From the NCBI RefSeq assembly GCF_030247185.1, contig NC_080571.1:161234352-161298351 (forward strand): a stretch of 64,000 nucleotides of DNA. Direction: 5' to 3'. Both the position numbers and the translations under genes were made by a program. The notes beneath the pieces are model-generated. The model was not told where the DNA came from. It worked only from the letters and a program-made list of their open reading frames with translations, and did no database searches. The DNA comes from Malaya genurostris. Taxonomy: Eukaryota; Arthropoda; Insecta; Diptera; Culicidae. Below, in pieces: positions 9,675-21,029 of the stretch (the first letter of the stretch is position 1; the number at the start of each line of letters is the position of its first letter).

Positions 9675-10602
9675 TGCCCCGTTTACTCTTCTGCTTGCTG
9701 CCAGTATGATGGTGCCAGTGTACTGCCCTCTTAAGGTAGCGCTTCGCCGTGGTCAGGTCGAAGCAAGACAACTCACTGCTTCCTCTTGCTTTGTCGCCGA
9801 AATTTCACCCTAAATTGCAAATTTCTAAAATACTAACCCGATTCACGAAAAATCAAAAACATACGATTGTAGGTAAATGATTTTACTATGCATTTGGCGA
9901 AAAATATCAGTTAGAAAGCTTTTCTTTCGCGAGATTTTGTGCGAGTTATGTTGAAATTTGGCTTTCATTTTTCCTTTTCTCGCTATAAACAACTCGCATA
10001 TGTAGGGATGTGCTACGTTTTCAACAAAGCGTCAAAGCTAGTAGCGATAAAAATCTTTACTGATTTCTGGTTCTACTGAAACATGAATAGAAATTATTTT
10101 ACAAAGTAGTAACACTCACTTACATTTTCTACTCATCTATATTCAACGTTTACGCAGAGAGAACGGACAACGAAAACAAAAGAAATGTTGTTAGCGTCTA
10201 CCGCATGTAGCATTTTGCACAGCCCAATGCATGCGTTGAAATTGTGTGCGTGCGAAAGAATAAGGAAAAACTCATTTATTTTTATAACTCGCACGAAATC
10301 TTTCGATAAAAATGTTTATCAGGCACAATTTATATACGAATCGATAGAAAAATTAATTATCTAGAATCGTATGTTCTTGGAATTTCCGTTTTCTTCCCCG
10401 TTTTCTCGCAATATTTGGTAAAGTGCGTGAAACTCCGAGATAGGCAGCGAACTCCCGTGACCACGGCGAAGCGCTACCTTAATAAAAAACGTTCAACTGT
10501 GGACCAACATATTAGACCAAAGAAAGACCACTGTTGAACTTTTTTTTTCTAAGAGTGCGTACACTGTCACCAGCATGCTGGCAACCAGCAATAGTGTGAA
10601 CA
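9675..10602 (+). repeat. PQ imperfect palindrome, interrupted by a TTAA MITE
   Basis: A diverged foldback relative of PC. The left arm CCCCGTTTACTCTTCTGC and the right arm ending AGCAATAGTGTGAAC fold onto each other around the GTTCAACTGTGGACC core. A 744-bp element sits at its internal TTAA. Confidence 0.7.
9735..10478 (+). mobile_element. 744-bp TTAA MITE (piggyBac-like target)
   Basis: Ends are GGTAGCGCTTCGCCGTGGTC and its inverse. TTAA lies on both sides (9731-9734 and 10479-10482). The empty site with a single TTAA is visible in other PQ copies, for example near 20070. There is no coding capacity. TTAA targets are typical of piggyBac and a few other superfamilies, but the GG end is not the usual piggyBac terminus, so the class is uncertain. 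Its left 400 bp match, in reverse, the resident element of each unit. Confidence 0.8.
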
Positions 10603-10925
10603 CTACATGTAAGTCAATTTCCCGCACCAAGTTCGGTTCAACTTACGGCCACCAGCCTGTGTTTGCAGGCTAAATAACCAGATCTTTTGCCAGATTAAAC
10701 CAATATCAGATTATACATATTTGACTGGATTTTAACACCAGATTTGTACGCTTTTTGCCTTTAGAATTTAAGTGGTGAAACCTTATTATTTGCTCTGGAA
10801 CATAAAGCCCAGTAAAAATTTCCTTGTATATGTTTTTTTATGTAAGTTTCGCCTTTCGTGTTCCATGCCAACAAACAATAGTTAGTAAGGAACTAGGACA
10901 GGACCTGACAATTGTTAATCCTCTT

Positions 10926-11046
10926 TTATGCCTCGTTTACACTTCTGCTGGCTGCCAGCATGCTGGTGTCAGTGTACTGCCCTCCTAGGAAAAAAAAAAC
11001 GTTCAACGGTTGTCCTTCGTTGGTCTAATACTTTGGATCATTGGAC
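10926..11046 (+). repeat. PC palindrome, left half (interrupted)
   Basis: The left arm (CGTTTACACTTCTGCTGGC... to GGATCATTGGAC) of the palindromic core. Its right arm resumes at 13608 after a transposon insertion. Confidence 0.8.
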
Positions 11047-13607
11047 CGACGACACGACCTGCCACTCGTCTATCGAAACTGTATCGCAAATTTAACTACC
11101 CCTCAGTAACTGGTAATGTCAAAACGAAATCGCCTGAAAAACTATTGAAACTGGCAACACAAGTTGATAGATTATTGATTTTAAATAACAGTTACCATAA
11201 CCTTGGTTACTGCATATTGGAGACTTGGGAAATGTAAACAAAACAAACTGCCTCGAGTGGTATTGTCATTTAGTTTAATCGGATAGAGGTCTTCGTTAAG
11301 GCTTGCTGGTGCTCGAACATATTAAAAATGACTTTCAGACAATTTAATATTCGTGGATGTTTATTAAATAGTTCAACGTAACCATACTTAGATCTATAAT
11401 GACTATCTGCTATGTAAATGAGTTTTTCAATGATGTTAAGTTTTGCAGTCATTCAATCCGTCATTGCGAAACTTTTTATTAGTCCGATTATCAGAATTTA
11501 GTATTGAAAGCATATTTGTTATTTTCTAATGACTTTCTAAAGTAAAACCATTTCAATTCGCCCCTTATTCCAAATCGTTCAACCCTCTCCGCTGATAAGC
11601 ATATATGTTGTGAAACAATGCCCTGTTAAATTTTGGAAACTACTCTACTTCTACTCTCAGTGATTTGAGGTCTCCGCAAAGTGCGTGTATACTTCGATGA
11701 ATATGAAAGGCACTTGAACAGCACGGGAATCAAATTTCTCAGTATATTAGATCTGATCGAAATTATAGGTTTTGAAGTGCACATCGAAAGCCTCCAGTGC
11801 AAACAGGTCTCCTTCAAAAAATTGATTATTTGTGTCTCAAACAGAAAACAGACTGTAACTACGGTCTACCGTAAGGCTGCTGGAACTTGTTGAAGTAGTC
11901 GAATGTAAAGAGTGTCGGATACAATTTAACAATGAAGTCTCATTTTCATTTCGTGAAGACTGGCACTAACTTCCGGGTTGGTTGACAGTATGTTAAGCAA
12001 AAGTGATTTGTTTCGGAAACTCGACTGGATATTTCTAAAAAGAAAGACCATCATCATGGATGAGTTAGGGGCTGTCCATAAAAGACGTCACGCTTTTTTT
12101 GATGATTTTTGACTCCCCCTCCCCCCTTTGTCACAAATTGTCACAGAAGCTAAGATCCCCCACCCCCCCCTATGTCACATGTCACGAATCCAAAATAAAT
12201 AAAATTCATCTCAATACATTTTCAATATGAATGACAAACCATACAAATATGAGGGAAAAATCGATTTATTACATGCTGTCATTAGATTAAAAAATATCCC
12301 TAAAACTACAAAATCATCAAAATTATTTTATTAATATCAATTATATAAATTAACGACAGTATTTTGTTGGAATTGATGAAACATTTAAATCATCTGTTTT
12401 ATTCCTCCTAGGAATACACAGATATATTATTGTTTTAGGTAAAGAATAATATTTCCTTAATGTAGCATACATTGCTGAGAAAGTAAAGAATAAAACCTCA
12501 TCAAAGCGAGATCACTGCCGAAGAATCTTTTCATGATCAGTTGATCAGTGAATTTTAATCACATCGATCAATATCGGTATTGATCTTCCGTCACACAATG
12601 GGTAGTGATTTTGAGCTAAAATGATTCTTGATTTATGTAAGTTCAATCATTGGATGATTCGATAAACTTTGATGTTGGTGGAGGAAAATCACATATGATC
12701 AAGATAAGACATGACATGATCCACGTCTGAAATCGTTGATCTCCTGCCCTTTTTCAAATGGAGTACAATTGAATAAACTGCATCAGAATCAGATAAGAGA
12801 AATTCTTATGATATACTATTATCAATGCTAGAAAATCAAATTACTGCAAAAATTGTCAGTGCATAACTTAAGTTAAACCGTTCGAAGGCATCTTTTTCTT
12901 TTTTACTCATGTTAGGCAAAATTTATTAATTTCGCTAATTTACTCGCTCCTCCGCGCACTTTTGCTGATCACAACAGAAATGATTTCCTGCATCATTCAT
13001 TTCCGAATTTACAAGAAGCTTTGACATCAACAAATACACGTTTGCCTATAGAATGTAAACGTTTATAGTGGAGATTTTTTTTCAGGAAATAGGGCAAAGC
13101 AGTAATATAATTAGGTGTGCGCTCATTTAAAATATTGGACGTCACATTCCAAAAACCTCCCCCCCTTCCTCCTGTCACGAAAGGTCACGTTTTATGAAAC
13201 ACCCCCCTCCCCCATGCGGCGTGACGTCTTTTATGGACAGCCCCTTAGATGACTACACTGCAGATAAAGCTAATGGGTAGCTGTGAATGATATAGGATGA
13301 CGCCTTTCTGTCGCAACACTACTTCTAGTACCAGATTTGGTTATTGTACTATTGTGGTTGGCGAAATCTAAAAAGAACGTTGAAACAAAATTTAAATTTA
13401 TATAAAAGTTTGACAACTTTCTCAAATGATTTGTTTATTTATTTTGGCGCTCCTTGGTAACTAGTTCATAGCAACTTAAACAGTGTTGCTCAAGAAGATT
13501 ATTTTCATGATTATCGAGGGGTCGCTATATTTATGGTAACTGGCGGTAAATCACTCACGAACACTTTTTGTTCAGATTTTTCTTCGGAGTGCCTGGTCGT
13601 GTCGTCG
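11047..13607 (+). mobile_element. CGACGACACGACC-family DNA transposon, copy 1
   Basis: 2561 bp including a nested Harbinger-like element. The termini are CGACGACACGACC and GGTCGTGTCGTCG. ATTGGAC (7 bp) is duplicated at 11040-11046 and 13608-13614 and is single in sibling PC copies. The left subterminal region (to about 11220) and the right one (about 13420-13607) match those of the copies at 42606 and 42964. Between them are two frames that look protein-like: 11270-11452 on minus and 11681-11893 on plus. I cannot assign either. No transposase is recognisable, so it is non-autonomous. Superfamily unassigned; P-like elements are one option because of the 7-8 bp duplications. Confidence 0.85.
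12068..13244. mobile_element. Harbinger-like non-autonomous element
   Basis: 1177 bp with long inverted ends, GGGGCTGTCCATAAAAGACG and its inverse, flanked by TTA on both sides. Both ends carry C-runs next to TGTCAC motifs. The interior is AT-rich with no credible gene. A 3-bp TTA duplication with a GGG end fits PIF/Harbinger. Confidence 0.75.
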
Positions 13608-14472
13608 ATTGGACCACAGTTGAACGTTTTTTTCCTAAGAGGGCAGTACACTGACACCAGCATGCTGGCAGCCAGCAGAAGTGTAAACGGGGCATTAGGA
13701 CCAATTTCGGACCAGCTCGTGATTGGTTGAAACTGACATAAGCAAGTACAAGTTGTTGAAATCAAGATTACTGCAGGGTGGTAGAAAAAGTGTTGTCAGT
13801 ATCGTCGGTAACAATGTAGCTTGATATTTGATATTTTATTTTTCGGGTCATCTTCAAAATTATTGATTTCAATAGGATTTAAGTTCAATTTTTTTTAAAT
13901 TCTGTCAATGCGGAAAGTATACGAGTACATTTAACAATCACTGGATGATACAAAGAGAAAGCCTGAAATCACGAAGTGTGATATGGACGAGAATATTGAT
14001 TATGTTGGTTGAGAATAGCACCCAATCTTTGGATACTTCTGTATGTTATTATTTTTCTCAAATAGAATATGTTGAATACTTTAGTTAATAAAGCTGCAAA
14101 AATTAATTATTCAAAATTGAGTGTTTTAGAAAAATTTTATTAGGCTGTTTCAACTAAACGTTTTCTTCAAAACAAACATCTGATCAAAATGAATCCAGAG
14201 CTATATTTTTGACCGATATAACATTTGTCTAAGTGTTTTCAAATGATAAATAATTACATGTTATAAGGGGAGAAAGTTTTCAGAATGAACAATTATCTCT
14301 ACTGGCAACAGTGATCGCGAGGCTTTTATTATTTACAGCAGGGAGAAACCGGAATAAGAAGAGAAATATTTTTCTGGAAAAAGAAGCCAGTTGTCTGGTG
14401 CTGTCTTAGGTAAGGAAGGGCGATCTATATTAGTTTCGCCCTTCTTTGAAAACCAGCTGAAGTCAGAGACAG

Positions 14473-15124
14473 CCCACATTATCAGATCCGAATGGATTCC
14501 GAATCAATTCCGAATCGGCGAGAAATTTTCATTCGGAATTTCATGTGGAAATCATAATGGATTCCGAATCAATTCCAACTCCAGTGCAACAACCGATTCC
14601 GAATGAACCGGTTCGCCTACAACCGGTTGATTCGGAAATCATTCGGAATTGAGTGAGAAGATGCGGACTGAATTGTCAATTCGTCTTCTTCTTCTTCTTT
14701 CCTGATTTTGCACGTTTTCGTGCTGATTTTCAGTTTATTTTTAAACGAAAACATTATATAACTGAATATACAAATTTAAATCTTCATGTTTTTCGGATAT
14801 ACAGAACTAGTAAATAACCAGTTCTTCTTAGAATCCCAATATAAACTATTGAAATTCACTGGAAATTAACAAAACGGCCTACCTTAGTCAGCATCATCCA
14901 TTCCTCTAGCTGGAGTGTAGTGAAATGGCTTAAGTCGCATAAATTTCACACTAACACATTCATAAAATGAGCGAATATTCAATGACATTTAAAATGTCAC
15001 TGTCAATCAGGTTGATCGAGCAGTCAACTCAGGCGAAAATTCTAGCACTGAACCGATCGAGCACTAAAAAATCATGCAGTCGAGTAAGATTTCATTGCTC
15101 ATTCCGTCATTTCGATAATGTGGG
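14473..15124. mobile_element. 652-bp element with CCCACATTATC ends
   Basis: Absent from sibling units. Termini are CCCACATTATC and GATAATGTGGG, flanked by AG on each side. The left third is packed with variants of GGATTCCGAATCAATTCC and AACCGGTTGATTCGG, a palindrome-rich subterminal zone. A TTC microsatellite lies at about 14684-14700. No gene is seen; the superfamily is not assigned. Confidence 0.7.
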
Positions 15125-15144
15125 AGATTTTTCCATTAATAGTA

Positions 15145-17225
15145 CACTCAAAAAATAAATCACATTAGTTTTATGGGATTACTCACGTAAATGCAGAGCT
15201 TCATCTGGACATCTGGAAACCAAGTACAAGCTATGTGATTTTCACATAATCTTCAAATGGAGAGCCCCATGATCGAAGTTTAAGTGAATTTGCTCTATGA
15301 AAATTTCAAATCTCAAAATGGCTGACATGTTAGTGGCAGGCTTGAACATAATGCATTCGTTATTGGAAGTTTTTAAAGGTAAGTAAAGTTTCAAAACAGC
15401 CCTGACCTGGAAGGATTCTTAGTGTCAGTAGGATCCATAGTACTAGCCATGCAATGATTATGTACAATAAGAATCGGCTGCGAAGTCTGTTGAAACAGAA
15501 AGGCCAAATTCCACGAAACAAATGTAATGCCCGGACTTTGCTTCTACAGTTTCAAAACTAGTGTAGTACTCAATATACAATTTTGCGTTTAGTTTTAGTA
15601 GAATGCGATATTGGCTTGTTCGAGCTCTTGATCTCCGGAAGTATTTAGAACCAACAGCATACGAAAATATTTTCGATCTTATAATTTCCGGGAGAAAACA
15701 AAATGTATATAAATAATTCAAGTTTGAAGTAAGAATTTTTGATTAATTGATTTATATTTTCAGAAATCATAAATAGAAAAACTTCTGTCGGTACCGTCGA
15801 CTCTATTGTTTACAAAGGAATTAACTACAAAATAGGACAGTTTGTCATATTTTTTTTATCGGATCAAGCTGTACTCTATGAAATCAGAGATTTTATCGTT
15901 AGATTAAATATTTCACTTGATTTTGCAATTATGGGTAGTCATTGGTCAAAATGAGCACTATGTCGCGTTTGAAACATCAGGTTCATTATTACTGGTATTG
16001 ATTATTTTAATCGACGACCAACAATAGTTTTAAATGTATATAATAAGTTTATACTTAGAGTTAAGTATAAGTTTAATTTCATTGAGTTACTATTCGTTAA
16101 GGTTGATGATGTAACCACAGACTAACAGACATGACAGTATGAGTAAATTCTTATAAAAATCATTTTTCGTTATGCACTAGTTCCACCTATATTGTACTGC
16201 GCGAACTATTTACTATCGGTACACCCCTTGTGTTACGAAAAAGCTTTTTTACTAGTTGGTTTCCCCTCGTTTGTCAACACCGATCAGCTGCTTGCAGGGT
16301 TGCCTGATTTTATCAAAATATTTGATAATGAATCGTCACAATAAATTATTGGATTACGTTGATAATATATTTAACTTTTTTAGCGATGTTGGAAGGTAAC
16401 CATTTATTTTTCTCAACGTTGTTCATCCAGACTATTTTTGATTGTGTTGATAATTTTCACCCGAAATTAAGTGGCGGCAGACCAGAAGCAAGTAAATATT
16501 GTAACAAAGCAGGTTCGATTTTGTATTGCGTTGGAGGATGAGAAGTAGGCACAATTATGTATATAGTTTTGGCAATATGTATTAAATCGGTATCCTGTAT
16601 GAAATTCGCATGGACGTATACAAATTAATACATTACAGGTAATCCTGTATGAATGGCAACTCTGTTGGTAAATGAAAAAAATAAACACAGTCTAGATGAC
16701 AGACAGGATGTTTTTGATAGGGTAACGTGGCGCCATCATGACACATGTGAGTACTGTCCCAAATAAAGAAATATTCGAAACGACCGTTAAAATGATTGAA
16801 GAATCTAATTTGAGTGTCCTGTCTGTTAGTCTGTGATGTAACCATTAATATGTAAATAGATGTAAAATAACAAGCGATCCGTTAGAAATGCATTCTGCAA
16901 ATAAATGCCTTTTTAATGTTAGTTTTAACTGAGTTTTATATACTATACAATCATGTACCATTTCATGTAATTATTACGTGATTTTCCTATGCTCAATAAA
17001 GATGTTTAAGTCATGTAACTATTACGTGAAGTTCTGTTAAAACATATGAAAATCACGTTGTATCGAACGGACAAGTGATATATTATTTACCTATCGAAAA
17101 AGATGCATGATATATGAACAATCCGATACAATTCATTTATCTACCCCATAGAATTTATGTGAAAAGTTGGGTGGATGAGATTCATGTATGTTTTCAAGTA
17201 GAATTAACGTGATTTTTTTTGAGTG
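15145..17225 (+). mobile_element. E1 element, with a nested insertion
   Basis: Left end CACTCAAAAAATAAATCAC after TA, and right end before TATAACTC at 17226. It contains the 720-bp insertion at 16116. A minus-strand frame at 15458-15721 recurs in copies that retain the TATATAAATAATTC variant. Confidence 0.7.
16116..16835. mobile_element. 720-bp element with CACAGACTAACAGAC ends
   Basis: Private to this unit. Terminal repeats are CACAGACTAACAGACA and, inverted, TGTCTGTTAGTCTGTG. ATGTAAC (7 bp) flanks both sides; if the end is read as CAGACTAAC, the duplication is 11 bp (TGATGTAACCA). The empty site is visible in all other units (for example 61427-61433). No transposase is seen. The terminal motif is of a type abundant in culicine mosquitoes, as far as I recall. 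Confidence 0.75.
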
Positions 17226-17486
17226 TATAACTCTGCGTGTAAACAGAGTTGCCAGGATATTTTTTTCAAAAACCTACCAATACTCAAACATTTATCTGGG
17301 TTTGTCTGGGTTTCAGGAATTGACATATTGTCGCAAAACTGAAATGTAGAGGCGCTGCTTGTTAAGAGATGATACTTTCAGCAAGAGCTGTCAAATCGGT
17401 AGGAAAATTTCTAATTACTTCACCTTTTCTTCAATTTCTTATGAATACGGGCAACTTCATTTGAAAAATCATACACTCAAATAAAA

Positions 17487-18104
17487 ACACGCTTAAAAAT
17501 AGTTACTCAAAAATGAGTAAGATCTCACTCATGTACAGAAAAAGTGGAACAACTCTAATTTAGAGTAACTCCGAAGTTACTCAAATTTGAGTTCTTCCAC
17601 TGGAAACGATATTTGGGTAAAATCTACTTATTTACTGAGTAATACTTTATTTATACATGTACCAAAAATAGAGTAACTATCACTCAAATTTTGAGTGAAA
17701 TTTTATTTCACATTAACATACATGTCAGTTATGCTCAGGCACCAATCATACACTTATTCCTCAGAAATGACATTTCAGCATATTCGGTTTCATTCTAAAG
17801 CACAACACGGAGTTTATCATTCCGGTTTTTGCAGACACAACACCGTTTGTGTTGAGCGACTCACCCTCGAAATACGCGATCTCACTAACAAAATATACAA
17901 CCTGTTGTTACAAATGGTTATTACAACTTTTAGACTGATCTTGCAAATAGTAACAAAAAAAACGAGTTAATGCGTTAAACTCAAATTTAGAGTAGGAGTT
18001 ACTCAATATCATTGATGATAACTACTCAATTTTTGACGTTTCCATGTATCATTTGAAAATGAGTAACTAGTACTCAAACTTTGAGTAACTTTTTCTAAGC
18101 GTGT
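17487..18104 (+). mobile_element. E2 element, short form
   Basis: Same ends as at 834-1577 but lacking about 125 bp between TTTCACAT and TTAACATACATG near 17712. The inner frame (17695-17970) is kept. Confidence 0.65.
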
Positions 18105-18196
18105 AGAATGGTTTCAAATGTCAAATTGCATATTTTACGTGACGAAAATGAATGTTATACGAACATCCCCTAAAAAGAATAGAGTCATCACATAAG

Positions 18197-18473
18197 GGCA
18201 TATTCAGGAGTGTTCTAGTTCTAGATGCATAATTTATGTCAGTTTTAAAATTTAAATCTAGAAATTATAACAAAATAAACTGGCGGCCCCAGCAGCGTTT
18301 TATCTGTGTTTCAAATATAGAAAAAATAGAACGGCAATGTATACCAGTTTTAAATTTGACAGTGGAACTGGTCGAATAATTAAAACTAAAACGGATTGCT
18401 GGGGATACGTTTGTTTCAGTTTCAGTTACATTATAGACCACCCATATGAATCTTGCAGCTGCTGAAGTTGCTC
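18197..18473. mobile_element. 277-bp private insertion
   Basis: Present only here. TAAG occurs on both sides (18193-18196 and 18474-18477). The interior is loosely self-complementary (CTAGTTCTAG, CCAGTTTTAAATTTGACAG). The family is unknown. Confidence 0.5.
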
Positions 18474-18546
18474 TAAGGTTTACGTGAATTGACCAAACGT
18501 CAAACAATCTACGTGAATTTCCAGTGTAAAAAACTCGATTTTGAAA

Positions 18547-18875
18547 ATGGCGAGCAGTGGCCCTCGAAGTGTAAGTAGTGTAAATATTTGCGAGTTATTT
18601 AATTACAATTTTTTACTCCATCGACCGGACCATTCCAGTATGAAAGTTTCCATGTGTTCAACTGGACCGAGTGCCTGCGTGAGTCCGGAAGTTTACCCGC
18701 TCCTGCCGAATGCTTCAAACAGGCCGTCGGTATGAAGCTAGAGACACTGGAACCATGTAATGCGACTTCAACCTGCATCGGTAGTGTTGTGGGAGTTCTT
18801 GGATCTTGACTGCGGCTTCGGTTGGATGGCAGTGACAACATAAACGATTTCTGGAGGCTTGTCGATTTGAGATAC
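18547..18875 (+). pseudogene. Scm-like MBT fragment, copy 2
   Basis: As copy 1, but the intron is 4 nt longer (CGACCGGACCATTCCAG), a change shared with copy 4. The TGA is at 18807-18809. Confidence 0.78.
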
Positions 18876-19390
18876 CACGACGTTATTAGTTGCTTTTTAA
18901 GCCATTATAATTTTATGACAATTTTTTGATATAAATGTTTTATATTTCATGGCATTTTTCATTTCATAGATTTATATCAAGATCTGGCATCTCCCTTTCG
19001 ACTTCAACCAATATATAAAATAGTAATTTTCTGGTATCTAAATTTGATACGAACTGATAGATGAATGTGAAATGAACAGTACATTACATTTTACCTATGA
19101 AACACGTATCTTTTACTGGATTATGTATAAAACAGCTTTGAAAACGTAGCACATTCCTACATATGCGAGTTGTTTATAGCGAGAAAAGGAAAAAAGAAAA
19201 CAGAATTTTAACAAAACTCGAACGAAATCTCGCGAAAGAAATACTTTCTAACTGATATTTTTCGCCAAATGCATAGTAAAATCATTTACCTACAATCGTA
19301 TGTTTTTGATTTTTCGTGAATTGGGTTAGTATTTTAGAAATTTGCAATATAGGGTGAAATTTCGGCGACAAAGCAAGAGGAAGCAGTGAG

Positions 19391-19678
19391 TTGTCTTGCT
19401 TCGACCTGACCACGGCGAAGCGCTACCTTAATACGGATTTCCAAAGAGGCTTAAAAGCTTTTTCGTATGAGCAAACTATTAGTATTAGTGACAAGAAGCA
19501 GTCTCGGCATAAAATGCCTTTTGCGGAATTTGATCTTAATGTTCTTACAGACAGATGGAAAGAATTATTGCTCATCGAATATACAATTCTACAGCCATCA
19601 TGTTTATTTTATTGTCGATATTTAATTTTATTCGTGGAATACAGATTTTTTATTCAGAGTAAGACAAATTTCCTATGA
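19391..19678 (+). other. Conserved short frame next to the TTAA element
   Basis: A 95-codon frame starting MSCFDLTTAKRYLNTDF that recurs, mostly intact, in eight copies. Its first codons lie in the MITE end, so the start is an accident of that end. The middle (KAFSYEQTISISDKKQS) could be an old captured exon. I do not recognise it. A duplication of about 180 bp follows (about 19610-19960); it recurs in reverse near 50260-50620. Confidence 0.35.
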
Positions 19679-20016
19679 AAAAATCTGGCATCTCTGCTGC
19701 AGACAGAGTGGGCGCGAGAAGTTGTTCCGAGCTGGTGACATTAGCACACCTAAAGGGGAATTATATTATATTATTATGTTTATTTTATTGTCGATATTTA
19801 ATTTTATTAGTGGAATACAGATTTTTTATTTAGAGTAAGACAAATTTCCTATGAAAAAATCTGGCATCTCTGCTGCAGACAGAGTGGGCGCGAGAAGTTG
19901 TTCCGAGCTGGTGACATTAGCACACCTAAAGCGGGAATTATATTAGCATCAAATCATTCAGAACCTACCAGACTCGAGAAATTCGCTCACCTTTCACTCT
20001 CCCTTTGATTTGCTAT

Positions 20017-20201
20017 TGCCCCGTTTACTCTTCTGCTTGCTGCCAGTATGATGGTGCCAGTGTACTGCCCTCTTAATAAAAAACGTTCAACTGTGGACCA
20101 ACTTATTAGATCAAAGAAAGACCACTGTTGAACGTTTTTTTTTTTTCTAAGAGTGCAGTACACTGTCACCAGCATGCTGGCAACCAGCAATAGTGTGAAC
20201 A
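20017..20201 (+). repeat. PQ imperfect palindrome
   Basis: A complete diverged relative of PC, with a single internal TTAA (empty site of the 744-bp MITE). Confidence 0.7.
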
Positions 20202-20828
20202 CTACATGTAAGTCAATTTCCCGCGCCAAGTTCGGTTCAACTTACGGCCACCAGACTGTGTCTGCAGGCTGAATAACCAGATTAAACCAATATCAGATTA
20301 AACATATTTGACTGGATTTTAACACCAGATTTGTACGCTTTTTGCCTTTAGAATTTAAGTGGTGAAACCTTATTATTTGCTCTGGAACATAAAGCCCAGT
20401 AAAAATTTCCTTGTATATGTTTTTTTATGCAAAGTTCCAGAGTTAAGCGGTTTTCCTTCTGCGTTTTTTGTATGCGTGGGATCTTGACACCCTGATATTT
20501 CGCATAAAAAAGCCGCATAAAAAAGATCACATAAAAAAAGACCTTAGTGTATAAAGGGTGAAACAGTCATTCATAAGCCATTTGTTTACGTAAGTTTCGC
20601 CTTTCGTGTTCCATGCCAACAAACAATTGTTAGTAAGGAACTAGGACAGGACCTGACAATTGTTAATTTTGAAGATGACCCGAAAAATAAAATATCAAAT
20701 GTCAAGCTACATTGTTACCGACGATACTGACAACACTTTTTCTACCACCCTGCAGTAATCTTGATTTCAACAACTTGTACTTGCTTATGTCAGTTTCAAC
20801 CAATCACGAGCTGGTCCGAAATTGGTCC

Positions 20829-21029
20829 TAATGCCCCGTTTACACTTCTGCTGGCTGCCAGCATGCTGGTGTCAGTGTACTGCCCTCCTAGGAAAAAAAC
20901 GTTCAACGGTGGTCCTTCGTTGGTCTAATACTTTGTATCATTGGACCACAGTTGAACGTTTTTTTCCTAAGAGGGCAGTACTCTGACACCAGCATGCTGG
21001 CAGCCAGCAGAAGTGTAAACGGGGCATTA
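20829..21029. repeat. PC palindromic core at the + to - switch
   Basis: A 201-bp near-perfect palindrome (TAATGCCCCG...CGGGGCATTA) with TGCCAGCATGCTGGTG and AACGTTCAAC arms and a loop near 20935. The palindrome continues outward through flanks ending in GAAGATGACCCG and then through whole units, so this is the centre of an inverted duplication of about 6 kb. Confidence 0.9.

Larger units (their letters stand above)
8890..11046 (+). repeat. Unit copy U1, part after the I element
   Basis: Starts with the right target duplication (8890-8900) and then resumes the unit. Bases from about 8940 to 9250 hold the resident relative of the TTAA MITE, here with an internal deletion joining AATTTAG to CGCTACC near 9255. 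The conserved short ORF region (about 9270-9470) and a PQ element follow, the latter split by the 744-bp TTAA element. The copy ends in the left half of a PC palindrome cut by the 7-bp-TSD transposon at 11047. Its sequence pairs closely, in reverse, with 29990-32170. Confidence 0.85.
13608..20935 (+). repeat. Unit copy U2 (+)
   Basis: Runs from the right half of a PC core through its flank (13690-13860), a B segment (13860-14470), E1, spacer, E2, MBT copy 2, the resident TTAA-type element with a deletion at about 19137 (AACAGCTTT joined to GAAAACG), the conserved short ORF, PQ, and on to the centre of the next PC. It carries three private insertions (14473, 16116, 18197). From about 17.7 kb onward it is the left arm of a giant palindrome. 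Confidence 0.85.

Noticed and set aside
13511..13765. Frames such as MISTTCTCLCQFQPITSW around the PC cores
   Set aside because: They lie across the palindromic core and its flanks and occur on both strands because the DNA is self-complementary.
16467..16845. Minus-strand frames in the 720-bp element
   Set aside because: Short, cross the element ends, and lack transposase motifs.
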